Part shown: positions 42,713 through 52,338 of the stretch, piece by piece
Layout of the letters: every line of letters starts with the position of its first letter
Position numbering within the stretch: position 1 is the first letter of the stretch
From: Neoceratodus forsteri
Taxonomy: Eukaryota; Chordata; Ceratodontiformes; Ceratodontidae
Assembly (NCBI GenBank): GCA_016271365.2
Contig: CM057452.1
Location: forward strand, 827,730,001-827,794,000
Reading direction: 5' to 3'
DNA length: 64,000 nt
Notes under the pieces: model-generated
What the model was told of the DNA's origin: nothing
The model's database searches: none
The model's input: only the letters and a program-made list of their open reading frames with translations
Translations under genes and position numbers: made by a program

Positions 42713-42805
42713 TGCATTAGTTAGGGTTGTTCCACAGTGACAAAAGTGAGGAAATTCGCTGTTAGGGTTGAAAACCCTAACTCCGAATTCAGCCCCCAGC
42801 ACCAC

Positions 42806-42832
42806 ACACACACACACACACACACACACATT
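42806..42832. repeat. (CA)n microsatellite in left arm; (TG)n partner at 44733-44758
   Basis: The two dinucleotide runs are reverse complements at equivalent positions of the two arms of the module at 42689-44874. They differ slightly in length, and the right one is interrupted by TCTG. Confidence 0.9.
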
Positions 42833-43099
42833 CAAGTATGGGGGAGGACCAAGTCAACACAACCAATGACAGACATCCAGCAGCAGGTGACAGAAATAAC
42901 AAACAATTGTCTAAATGTACTACAAGACATCCCCACCCACCTGACCAGGTACTGCATGCTCAGTGGAGATCAACAGCAAAACTGAGGCCATGTACACCAA
43001 ATGTACACATCCCTGATTGCAGCTGCACACAACATACCACACTTAGTAGTTGCATGGCCTTACCTACCGATGCCCCACACCACACCACAACTGGTACTG

Positions 43100-44460
43100 T
43101 GCCGTTATTCAATATAAATGCTGAAGGTGCATGATGACAGTTGTAGAAAGGTTTTAACACTACTGAGTATACATTAATTAAGAGAAGCACATAAATTAAC
43201 TACAAGACACTAGCATGCTCAAGATAAAAGTAGTGATACATTTAGTAGGTGATTTACATAGTAGTACATTTACTGCAATGGTTTACTCAGCATAGAGAGG
43301 CTGATGTAAACGTATGGAAAAGCATTGCCTGTTCAACGCTGTGAAATTGGTACTGCCAGTACCACATGCATTCTTACTGATGAAGGTGTACTGCTGATGT
43401 ACATATATAGACCTTCAGTGTGTTTCAATATTAAAGATGCAGTAAGTATTCTTTGTAAGAAAGATTGTAATTGCATGGATCAGGCCAAGCAACTTCTAAA
43501 TATCATAGCACTAGTAAGCCAACAATGATGTACCTGTATCGGGCATGTATATAGGATAGATTTTCCTGTAGGCACTTACTGAGTATGTTGTACCTGATAA
43601 AGACAATCTCATTGCATCTGTGATGACTAACTTATTCAAATAGTAATACATTTGCTATTGTTGCAATGAGTGATCTATGCCACTTATGGACATAGTGTGA
43701 TTTTTTTAACAGTTGTTTCATACTCAGACTGTATGCCTACTGTTTGGGTTGCATACACTTCTGTCACTGATGCTATCAAAGTGATAACTATGTTAATTGT
43801 GGTACAACAGGAATCAAGTAGGTATGGTGTAGATATAAACAGAATGTCTTTTAGTATTGATTTAACTCACAATGGGGTAAGTGTACTAGGACAGCAAGGG
43901 TTATCCTCTATCACTGACTCTGTCAGTTATAATCACACTAGGGTTTCGATGACTGTAATGATCAAGTTACACTGTTCATCTTCATGAGTTCATAATCACA
44001 GCCATTCTCCAGCAACTAGACAGTGTATGGTGTAACTGGGTGGGACACTGTGTTGCAAAGCTGCTGCAGTGCCTAGCAGAGGAGAGTATCTACTCATAAA
44101 GACAATTAAGCAATAAGCATGACCAACAGTTATGTTAAATGGTCTGTTAATCACCCTGTAGGGTTTAATGTTGAATGAGGCATATCCGAGTGCCACATGT
44201 CGCTAGACAGTGATAAACTGACCATTAACAAAATACCTGGGAGTGGCTTATTGCTATCATAATAAAACTGTTTTTAAACAACATTAAACCATGTTCATCA
44301 TATGGTTAGGCTCTACATGTATGTTAATAAAACTAAACATAAGGCTGTTACAATGTTTACAGTCAATTAGAAAGCTGCATTTCTCAAACCCTTGTTATAA
44401 TCAGAGATATTATACATGTACAACTCCTTGGTTTTGCTGAACTCTATTGCTCAGGTGGCC
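43100..44460 (+). other. Interior of the 2.2-kb module, unidentified
   Basis: Two plus-strand frames of 67 and 105 codons (43325-43528 and 43670-43987) are the only notable open frames. The first has several cysteines (CILTDEG, ILCKKDCNCMDQ). The second is Ser/Thr/Val-rich. Neither matches a transposase or any family I recognise. No RNA fold or repeat was identified. This could be captured host DNA or a decayed transposon gene. Confidence 0.35.
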
Positions 44461-44874
44461 CACCACAAGTGGTGTGGTCTGGTGTGGGGCATTGGTAGGT
44501 AAGGCCATGCAACTACTAAGTGTGGTACGTTGTGTGCAGCTGCAATCAGGGATGTGTACGTTTGGTGTACATGGCCTCAGTTTTGCTGTTGATCTCCACT
44601 GAGCATGCAGTACCTGGTCAGGTGGGTGGGGATGTCTCGTAGTACATTTAGACAATTGTTTGTTATTTCTGTCACCTGCTGCTGGATGTCTGTCATTGGT
44701 TGTGTTGACTTGGTCCTCCCCCATACTTGAATGTGTGTGTGTGTCTGTGTGTGTGTGGTGCTGGGGGGTGGTGAATTCGGAGTTAGGGTTTTCAACCCTA
44801 ACAGCGAATTTCCTCACTTTTGTCACTGTGGAACAACCCTAACTAATGCATTAAACAGAGTTTTTTGCCTCTAA

Positions 44875-44904
44875 TATATATATATATATATATACATATA
44901 TAGT
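44875..44904. repeat. (TA)n tract between composite copies
   Basis: TA repeat with one ACA interruption, joining the right end of copy 1 to the left hairpin of copy 2. Confidence 0.9.
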
Positions 44905-46943
44905 GGTAGCATGGTAGTTCTACCATAGTTAGGGTTGAGGAGCCATTTACATGTTAAACCCCAAATTTTGCACCTTAATAACTTTGCAACCATTCAATGG
45001 ATTTGCCTGAAATTTAGAACACAGAATTAAGGCCCATACACCTTGGGATCTGCCAAGTTTTGTACCAATCGGATATACAGCTGTGGAGTTATTAAGCGTG
45101 ATCTGCGCGTGCGTTTACTTTTTTGGGAATTCTACTGTCACGCCTACAGGTTGCACGGTTTGTGTGACCAGTCAAAAATCTTCAGGGAACGTGCGGCTGG
45201 GGTCCCTGATGTGCCTTTCGAAGATTTCGTGAAAAAATATTAAACGGTTCAAAAGTTATTCAAAAAACAAGTTCTCATTATAAGTCAATGGGAAAAGTTA
45301 GCGAAAAGTTCGACACTTATCGCAAATGCAGTTTTTACTTTTGCAAATGGCCCTTTTACTGTCACAAATCCACCATTTTTTTTTCAGTTGGTGATCAGAA
45401 AAATGCTTGGCATTTAAATTTGGTACCCCCTAGCAACCTAATTCTTTTTGTATTCACCTTGTCGGACCCCGAGGATGCTAGCCATGTCTTTATTTTGGGG
45501 TAAAACACCCCAGAAATGTTTTTCAGATTTCTGGAAAAAGTACTTCAGCAAAGTAGTGTCACACTCACGAAAGTGTCACACATTTTTGTGAAAGCTTTCA
45601 CAAATTGCGACAGTACTTTTCTAGGCTGTGGGAAAATGACAGCAATTCTTTGGCACACCGCTGCAAAAGAACGGTTTGGAGTTTTGGGCTGAAATTTGGA
45701 GGGAACGCAGCTGACATCTCACAGATGTGCCATTCAGTGTTTTGTTGAAAAAATATTACATGGCGGCAAAGTTGTGGTACTCCAAATTTGATGCTTTTTT
45801 CCATAGGATAACATTACGGCGTACGACACATTGCAGCAATCGCTTGGCGCCCTGCTGCAAAATAATGGTTTGGTCTTTTGGGCTGAGATTTGCAGGGAAC
45901 ACAGCCAACATCCCTCAGATGTGCCTTTCAGTGGTTTGGTGAAAAAATATTACAGGGAGGCAAAGTTATGGCACTCCAAACTTCTGTTTTTTTCCCATAG
46001 GATAACATTACGGCGTTCGCGGCACCTTTCAGGGCCCGTATCTCGGAAACAGTGCGAGATATGGACTTTTCGTCAGAAAAATGCTTAGCCCCCTGATGGG
46101 AGCTAAGTACAAAACTAGCCAGGAAAGTGATAATTCATATGACTTTTACATTTTTTTTCTATGTCATACGGTTCCTGAGATATAAAGCAATTCACTATTC
46201 CAAGTCCTCATTTTTCTGTTCCGAGAGTCATTATTTTGCATACATGCTTTGTACTCACTGTCTTTCTCTGTACAGCTTTTGGGGAAAACCAGCCTATGCG
46301 CTTACATTACTGTTACCATTACCATTTCCACTTGCGGTTCCGTAGCCGTTTCACTTACCGTTCACATTTACCCCACCATGTGCATTACCCTTTGCTTTTT
46401 CATTTGCGGTTGCGTTTGTGTTGTTTTTAACATTTCTGTCTACAGTACTGTTTCTCTTTCTGTTTTGCTTTGCGTCACCATGCGCATTACGATTTGCGTT
46501 TGTGGGCACTATGTTACTATGTGACAAGACATCACGTGGCGGGAGCTATTTCTCGTTATCATTCTCAAAAAGAAGGGAAATTAGAGGCAAAAAACTCTGT
46601 TTAATGCATCAGTTAGTGTTGTTCCACAGTGACAAAAGCCAGGAAATTTGATGTTAGGGTTGAAACCCCCTTTGCACCCCTCCAGCCCACCCCCCAACTG
46701 GAACTGGGGTGCTTGTTGGGTTCATCGGTCCTAGCTCTCACCCTGTTCTCCTATTCCTCAGCTTCTTTCCACATTTGATGGGGTGAGAGTTAGGGCCGAT
46801 GACCCCAACATGCACCTGATTCCAGTTGGGGGGTGGGCTGGATGGGTGCAAAGGGGGTTTCAACCCTAACATCGAATTTCCTTGCTTTTGTCGCTGTGGA
46901 ACAACCCTAACTGACGCATTAAATGGAGTTTTTTGGCTCTAAT
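44905..46943. mobile_element. Composite element copy 2, flanked by (TA)n
   Basis: About 2.0 kb. It begins with GGTAGCATGGTAGTTCTACC, the same terminal hairpin as copy 1 with changes, and is followed by ATAGTTAGGGTTGAGGAGCC. The body is collinear with 40478-42688 of copy 1: the AACTTTGCAACC...GATTTGCCTGAAATT opening, CATAGGATAACATTACGGCG blocks, and ATACGGTTCCTGAGATATAA. It lacks one 366-bp unit. It ends in a short hairpin module (46579-46943) in place of the 2.2-kb one. Confidence 0.75.
46579..46943. mobile_element. 365-bp hairpin module (right end of composite copy 2)
   Basis: The outer arms (AATTAGAGGCAAAAAACTCT on the left; the complementary GAGTTTTTTGGCTCTAATT on the right) are the same about 90 bp as in copy 1. 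Inside, both arms share a different sequence: GCACCCCTCCAGCCCACCC with CCAACTGGAA on the left, answered on the right. This is continuous to a loop at about 46746-46779. The arms are about 165 bp and highly complementary. The centre shows no similarity to the 2.2-kb module. Confidence 0.85.
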
Positions 46944-46982
46944 TATATATATATATATCTATATATATATATATATATATAT
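46944..46982. repeat. (TA)n tract
   Basis: TA/TC repeat at the right boundary of the element train. It is followed at 46986-47008 by a direct copy of the word at 39631-39653. Confidence 0.9.
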
Positions 46983-47089
46983 GAAGACATTGGGCAGGAT
47001 TTTCTAAGCATATTTATATATTTTTTTTGTGATGTATGACATGTTGTTTGGAGACTAATGTTATATCATTTATATGTATTTTTCTCCCT

Positions 47090-47640
47090 CGGGCTACGGT
47101 TGGAGTGGTCATCCTGACCAACCCCCCTAGCTCTGCCTCCCAACATCAGGCTGACCTCCTCACCTCCATGGATTATCCCCCGTGGCGGGGTGGTGAGGAG
47201 CTTCCCAGTTCGACCCACCAGAGCAGGAGCCGGTTGCGGAGGTGCCATTCGGGGCTGGCAGCGGGAGTCAGAAGCTCATGCTGCCCGACCGTAGCCCATT
47301 TTTTCTACTTTTTGTCCCTTGCAGAGTGCGGGCATGCAGTGATGCCTAGGCACAGAGTGCTGACGTCCACCGCACTCCACCCCCTTTGCTACACCGCTCT
47401 AGTTGCATCCCCCCAGTCATCACCAGGGGTCGCTACAGAGCAGTGGATCTCTGGATCCCTTCCCAGGATAGGAGAGCAGTCCTCTGGATGCTCCATCCTA
47501 TCCCACCCCTGCCAAGCCCTGGTGGCCCGGGCTCATGTCCGAACCCGGGTTCCCAGTGTGGCATGAGGTGTGGCATCCAGTGCCATAACTCTCAGTGCCA
47601 ATGGGCCGGCCAGTACTATTTCATTTGAAAGTGAATGGAA
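47090..47640 (-). mobile_element. GC-rich retroposon block with tRNA-derived SINE, family 2, copy 3
   Basis: The minus strand from about 47612 reads CCGGCCCATTGGCACTGAGA and then GAACCCGGGTTCGGACATGA, a good B-box (GGTTCG) context. The following GGATGGAGCATCCAGAGGAC parallels copies at 21115 and 30105. GC-rich sequence continues to about 47090 and may be the rest of the element. A 176-codon plus-strand frame (47036-47566) crosses the block but has no domain and is probably incidental. Confidence 0.55.
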
Positions 47641-48060
47641 CCAGAGAGAACACAGCAATTGTCACGGAGGTCACACATATACTATAGCCCTTACAGGTGT
47701 GTATACACCTTGAGATCAATAATGAATAGTAACTACAGTATTGCTATAGCTTACACTGTGGCATTATGGCGGTCTTCATGGGTTTTGCAGACTCCATCAT
47801 AACAGCAGAAACAGTACTTCACAGCAGATGCATGCAAACAGCACTTACCTCAAGTATGCTGTAGTAATTAATATCCACTGATGACATCAAGGAATTTGTA
47901 ACCTCCTAACTATAGTCTGTTTTATCGCATGCTGGTTGCTGAATTAGAGGTTGACGCGGTTTTGCAGACTACATGGCTGTGACAGGTGGGCTGTGTACAA
48001 GTTGCAAGACTGTGTTCATATAATACCATCCTCTGGGGTATAGTCATGATTTCTTGTAGG
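47641..48060. other. No recognisable feature
   Basis: About 420 bp between the SINE block and the outer L2-like LINE; nothing readable. Confidence 0.4.
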
Positions 48061-48074
48061 AATTCAAGAGCTTT

Positions 48075-49262
48075 ATGGCTGACCTAGTGCTGGACTTGGC
48101 TAAATCTCTTGTTTTGGGTGACTTCAGTTCCTGGGTTGATGATGAAACATCACTTTTTGGCAATCAGTTCCTCCAGGTAATGTTGCCCCTTTGCTTTGTA
48201 CAGGCAGTTGCCTCTGGTACTCAACAGAACAGCCATGCCTTGGACCTGGTCTTCTTTTGCGTCTTAATATTAACAATGTCAAGGCTGATCTGCTCAGTTG
48301 GTCAGATCATCTCACCATGCAGTGTCTTTGTGGGCCTCCTTGTTTAACGTCCCTTGTGGAGATGGTCAGTTACAGCTCTTATAGAAATCTAGACCCTCAG
48401 AGTCTCCTGGCAGCCCTGGACATCTCAGGAGTGGAGATGGTTTGAAAGATGGGAGCTGAGGCTGCAGCAGAGGGCTACAATGTGCCTCTTACCATGGCTA
48501 TTGACTCCCTAGCACCTCTCTGTGAATGCTCCTTGATTTTCCACTCCATGTTACCATAGTTTGATGGTGATCTGAGGAAGTTGAAGACTAAGGGGTGGAG
48601 GTTGGAGCATTGATGGCAGGCGTCCCACTCAGAGAAGGATAAATTGGTGCTGAGAGCTCATTATGATGAGTATCAGCAGGCAGTCACTCTGAAAAAGCAA
48701 GTGTTTTTGTCACATATGATTGCTGCTGGAAGGAACCAACCAGGTCATCATTTCTATGCTTTGGACAGGTTATTAAATCCTATCTGTCTGCAGTCTTTTA
48801 GAGCCTGTTTGCATAGAAAAGTGTGATGAGTTTAATCAGTTCTTTCTGGACAAGGTTCCTCGAGTCTGGCTGGGATATGCTCAAGCAGCCTGCCATTGTC
48901 TGACAGTAGACTTTGGACAGGGGCACTCAGTCTTTATGAGAGGAGTTCAAGCCAGTGTTGGTGGAGGATGTTGTCCGAGTGGTTTCTAGACTGTGCCCCA
49001 CCTACCCTACTGTACATTGGACCCTGGGCCAACCCAGCTTCTTTTAGAGTGCTGGTGCACGCATTGTCCTATTTTTGCAGAGACGTTTGGGTGTTTTCTT
49101 AGAGAAAGGATTTTTTTCTCCACATTGAAAAGGGTGGTGGTGAGGCCCTTTCTTAATAAAACATCTCTGGACCCTGGCATTCTGCCAAATTACAGGCCTG
49201 TCTCAAACCTTCCTTTTTGGGGAAATTGATCAAGAAGGTAGTGGCAGTGCAGTTGTAACAAA
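48075..49262 (+). pseudogene. Endonuclease end and RT fingers of outer L2-like LINE
   Basis: SLVLGDFSSWVDD (GDFN block, Asn replaced by Ser) and SHALDLVFF (block before S-D-H) lie at 48105-48270. The reading then moves among frames (GQIISPCSVF in place of the S-D-H block) through a linker. At 49160-49245 NKTSLDPGILPNYRPVSNLP and LPFWG appear, followed by KKVVAVQL. These are the NYRPVSNLPF...K..V.QL fingers of L2-type RT. Several stops. The break at about 49262 coincides with the 3' end of a CR1-like insertion. Confidence 0.78.
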
Positions 49263-49263
49263 C

Positions 49264-49705
49264 CTAAGAAATATGACATCTATGAAACACAGAAACACAA
49301 AAATATAAAAGGTGACAGCAGATAAGGACCATGTGGCCTACCTAGTCTGCCCCTTTTCCCTATTTCATGCAATAGCACAGAACTTAGTTGATCTGTGGCT
49401 TACTCTCGCTTCCCTATTGCAAGAGTACTCTTGTGTCTGTCCCATGCATTTTGAACTCCCCTACTGTTTTTGAGGCCACCACCTCCACAGGGAGGCTGTT
49501 TCAAGCATCCACTACTCTTTCTGTGAAAAAGTGCTTCCTCATGTTGCCCCTGAGCCTACCACCCTCAAGTCTCATATCATGCCCTGTTGTTCTTGTATAC
49601 CTTCTTTTCTGAATGATGCTACCTCCTGTACCTTGTTTATAGCCCTGAGGTACTTGAATGTCTCTATCATATCCCCCTCTCCTCAGGGAATACATGTTGA
49701 GGTCC
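49264..49705 (-). pseudogene. C-terminus and 3' end of nested CR1-like LINE
   Basis: The frame 49695-49501 reads MYSLRRGGYDRDIQVPQGYK, a polar stretch, GHDMRLEGGRLRGNMRKHFF and TERVVDA. This parallels the intact version at 15944-15552 (YTLEERRERGDMIETFKYL...FTERVVDAWNSLPEEVV). The remaining C-terminal residues and 3' UTR continue to 49264 in broken frames. Confidence 0.82.
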
Positions 49706-50033
49706 TACTGCAATGCTCTCTACCTAGTGCTTCCGGGGGTGGATATCTGCCACCTGCAGCTGCTGCAAAACACAGCAACCAGGCTGTTGAAGGGCTTACC
49801 TCAATCTAGCCATGCCACCTGTGCTCTGTGAAGTGTGCTGGCTGCCAGTGTGGTGGAGAATCACCTTCAAGGTCAGTTTGCTGACCAATAAGGCGCTACA
49901 TGGACAGGGACCATGTTATCTGCAAGACCTCCTGCACCCCACCGCTCCCTCCGCCCGTTCCATTATACTGATGAGGGATTGCTAGAGGTTCCCAGGGTCC
50001 ATTTGAAGACCTCAAGGGCAAGATCTTTCACAT
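49706..50033 (+). pseudogene. C-terminal ORF2 piece of the level-3 L2-like LINE (left half)
   Basis: YCNALYLVLPGVDICHLQLL, QNTATRLLKGL, and (frame-shifted) LCEVCWLPVWWRITFKVSLL and NKALHGQGPCYLQDLLHPT are the usual post-RT blocks. VHLKTSRARSFTY precedes the break. ATATAT at the junction recurs at the right junction (51236), possibly a short target duplication for the level-4 insertion. Confidence 0.78.
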
Positions 50034-50963
50034 ATATCCTTGGCCCACTGCTGTTTAATATATATGTAAATAGCCTTCCGGATGAAATGACATTCTCTAG
50101 CATTTGGCTATATGCTGACAATACCGTTTTGGTGGCTGTTGGTAGTTCCCTGGGAGGGGTTGAATATAAGTTACAACATGACTTTTTGATGATGCAGGAT
50201 CATTTTACCTCCCTGGGTTTGATAATAAACAGCAAAAAGACCCAAGCCATGTTTTTCAGCTCCAAGCAATCCAAAACAAACAAATTAATGGAAATGAAGA
50301 TCAGGACCAGAGAGGGAAAATTTTGACTAAAACTGAAGTTTATAAGTATCTGGGGGTCTATATAGATCAACTCCTCACATTTGCCTATCACATTTCAAAT
50401 TTAATAAAAAAAAACAAATGCCTGTATAGGAGCTATGAGGCGATTTAAAAATTGTACTACAATGAATGTATGATCCATGATTGCAAATCAATTAATTTTT
50501 CAAATCATGGATTATGAGAGTCATATACATATATATATATATATTGGCAAGCTGATAAAAAACAGGTAACCAAATTGGATCACACCTACTGTATAATAGA
50601 TTGGCAAGGTATGTGTTAAAGTGAAAATTCAGTAAACATCGTTGTGTTATGAATAGTGCATTAAGTTGGAACACACTTGTGCAAAGAAGAAAGAAAACAT
50701 GGATAAACCAAGTTTGGGGAATAATATAAAATGAGGTCACCCTGTACCTAAAGAAAAAGTTGCATAGACCAAATCATGGTTTGAACCTGAGATTAAAAAC
50801 AGCTAGGGACCTAATACAACCTAAAATCACTAATAATTTTAGCAAAATGACATTTGAGCACAAAGCCACAACCATTTGGAATGTACTCCCATTACAGTTA
50901 AGAAATCCGACAATTACAAGGGACAGGTTCAGGTTCAAATCAAGAGAATTCCCTTTGACGTAA
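50034..50963 (+). pseudogene. RT and C-terminus of the level-4 LINE
   Basis: The frame 49913-50326 switches at 50034 from the older L2 to LGPLLFNIYVNSLPDEMTFS and IWLYADNTVLVAVG (catalytic box YADN, second Asp lost), then LQHDFLMMQDHFTSLGLIIN and SKKTQAMFFSS. A frame-shifted YKYLGVYIDQLLTF block follows near 50340. The terminal block at 50760-50963 reads NNFSKMTFEHKATTIWNVLP and LQLRNPT. Because the frame crosses the insertion point, the long open frame at 49913 is an accidental fusion of two elements. Confidence 0.8.
50522..50543. repeat. (AT)n microsatellite
   Basis: Short AT run within the level-4 LINE. Confidence 0.85.
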
Positions 50964-51240
50964 GTGCAATAATATTAGTTAAGATGTGGAGTTTGCCTTA
51001 AACTTTATTAGGAAAGGTTATAGAAAATTTTTAGTATTGGTATTCGGTTGTGATATAATGTAAGCTGGTCTTATGTATTGTTTTTGTATCTTATGTTAAC
51101 TGTTTTGTATTTGGTGTAAACTGTTTTGTACTTGGTGTTAATTTTAATGTAACAATTTACACAGGTTCACTTGTAAACAGGGCACATCATAGCCCTAATG
51201 GTGTTATACTGTATAAATAACAATTTTAACTATTACTATA

Positions 51241-51481
51241 TATGGCCCCAACCCTGTGGAACTTTCTACCTCATCAGATTAGAGAGTGTCTGTCCAACAA
51301 GACCTTCAAGGCTGCTCTAAAAATGTATTTGAGTGAGCCTTTTCAGATGTGTTTTAGCTCAGAATTTTGCTGATTTTAACTTATTACTGTTTAACTTAAT
51401 CTTATTATGTTTTATGCTTATGTACAAGTGCTTTGATATTGTGAAAAGTGTTTTTTATAAATAAAATGACTTTGACTTTGA
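51241..51481 (+). pseudogene. C-terminal end and 3' UTR of the level-3 L2-like LINE (right half)
   Basis: Reads APTLWNFLPHQIRECLSNKT and FKAALKMYLSEPFQMCF, completing the ...RAFSVAAPRLWNSLP...FK..LK..L tail begun at 50033. A short 3' UTR ends in ATAAATAAAATGACTTTGAC. Confidence 0.82.
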
Positions 51482-52338
51482 CTCTAGCCTTTCAACATAT
51501 GACTTTTGGTGCAGTCCTTGCATCATTTTTGTTGTCCTTCTCTGGGCTGCCTCTGTTTTGTCTATGTCCATCCAGAGATGTGACCTCCAGAACTGGGCAC
51601 AGTACTTCAGATGAAGTCTCACTAGTGATCTGTACAGTGGCATAACCATTTTTTCTGCTGATAATACCTCTCCCTATGCATCCTAGCATTCCACTGGCTC
51701 TCCCCACATCCTTCTCACATTGTTTGGTTACCTTTAGATCATCAGATATGATTACCCCCAGATCTCTTTCTTGATTGGCAGCTGTCAGTACCTCTCCACA
51801 TCTCATACTCCTCCCTTGGATTTCTGTGCCCAAATAATGATTTTGCACTTCTTTGCATTGAATCTTAGCTGCTACACTCTCGATCTCTGTTCAGACATGT
51901 TTAGATCCTTTCTAATCCCACCACCCCCCTGAGCATTGACCTTGTTGTAGATCTTAGTGTCATCTGCAAAGAGGCATACCTTCCTCTCCAGCCTCTCTGC
52001 AATGTTGCTTATGAAGACATTAAGAAGACTGACCCCAGCATGAATTCCTGTGGAATCCCACTGGTCACGCCACTCTCCTTTGATTGAATGCCATTTTCCA
52101 CCTCCCTCTGTGTCATGCCACTCAACCACTTTCTGACCCAGTTTACCACCTCTGGGCCCTTTCCCAAGCTGCCCAACTTATTTACCAACCTCCTATGATG
52201 GACAGTGTCGAGGTTTGACAAGACCTTCCTGCTGTGAATCCCTGTTACCTCAGATACTATGCTCTGCTGGATTAAAGAAATATCACAATCTTTCTTTTAG
52301 CAGTGACTCCATTACTTTTCCCCACCACCGAGGTTAGT
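51482..52338 (-). pseudogene. RT domain of nested CR1-like LINE (FADD intact)
   Basis: In order: LDTVHHRRLVNKLGSLG and VNWVRKWLSGMTQREVENGI, then VTSGIPQEFMLGSVF (frame 52221-52009; GVPQGS altered to GIPQEF). SNIAERLERKVCLFADDTKI keeps an intact FADD (51990-51950). A later frame (51848-51492) reads NHYLGTEIQGR, NQERDLGVIISDDLKVTKQC and GMLGCIGRGIISRK, then QGL..K...ERL on the next frame. These match the CR1 copies at 25.5 kb and 54 kb. Frameshifts and an altered block B make it inactive. Confidence 0.85.

Larger units (their letters stand above)
40478..44874. mobile_element. Composite element copy 1, flanked by (TA)n
   Basis: About 4.4 kb, bounded by TA tracts. The left end is a small hairpin GGTAGCACGGTAGTGCTACC (40478-40497) followed by ATAGTTAGGGTTGAGGAGCC. 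The body (to about 42688) is collinear with 44905-46580 of copy 2. It contains sub-repeats of about 190 bp (41230 and 41422; CTGCAAAA.AACGG...CCCATAGGATAACATTACGG) and a 366-bp tandem duplication absent from copy 2. The right end is a 2186-bp inverted-repeat module (42689-44874). No transposase was recognised. The element type is unknown. Confidence 0.7.
42689..44874. mobile_element. 2.2-kb inverted-repeat module (right end of composite copy 1)
   Basis: Left arm about 42689-43090 and right arm about 44470-44874 are reverse complements, with only a handful of differences in roughly 260 compared bases of the inner part. The outer 90 bp starts TTAGAGGCAAAAAACTCTG and includes GTTCCACAGTGACAAAAG. 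Inside it each arm has TTAGGGTTGAAAACCCTAAC, a (CA)n/(TG)n run and a non-repetitive 260 bp. The 1.35-kb centre (43100-44460) is unique in this window. A structure with 400-bp inverted ends resembles a foldback or long-TIR DNA transposon. Confidence 0.8.
50034..51240 (+). mobile_element. LINE fragment inserted in the level-3 L2 (nest level 4)
   Basis: 5'-truncated plus-strand LINE starting in RT block B and ending with a 3' UTR (TGTATAAATAACAATTTTAA at about 51208). The product resembles that of the element at 9330-12022 (LINSKKTQAMFF compared with LLNAKKTKAMFF). It is flanked by ATATAT on both sides. A (AT)n microsatellite lies inside at 50522-50543. Confidence 0.82.
49706..51481 (+). mobile_element. 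5'-truncated L2-like LINE inserted in the CR1 (nest level 3)
   Basis: Plus strand. It starts inside the C-terminal part (YCNALYLVLPGVD at 49708) and ends with AAATAAAATGACTTTGACTT and a (GACTTT)n-type tail at about 51460-51481. Reading is interrupted at 50033 and resumes at 51241: KTSRARSFTY joins APTLWNFLPHQIRECLSNKT without loss. Both ends coincide with the break in the CR1 frame. Confidence 0.82.
49264..52338 (-). mobile_element. CR1-like LINE inserted in the outer L2 (nest level 2)
   Basis: Minus strand. The RT part is 52338-51482; the C-terminus and 3' end are 49705-49264. Between them lies a plus-strand L2-like insertion. The join is visible in the protein: QGLHQKSYVERLE ends at 51485, and the next CR1 block, MYSLRRGGYDRDIQVPQGYK, starts at 49700. 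The 3' end carries AAACACAGAAACAC and ACAGCAGATAAGGACC, relatives of the family 3' terminus at 15441. It is 5' truncated in the RT fingers. Confidence 0.82.

Noticed and set aside
47036..47566. A 176-codon plus-strand open frame in GC-rich sequence
   Set aside because: It overlaps a SINE head on the opposite strand, has no domain, and GC-rich retroposon sequence opens frames by chance.
49913..50326. A 137-codon open frame as one protein
   Set aside because: It crosses the insertion point at about 50034 and joins the tail of one LINE to the RT of another by chance.
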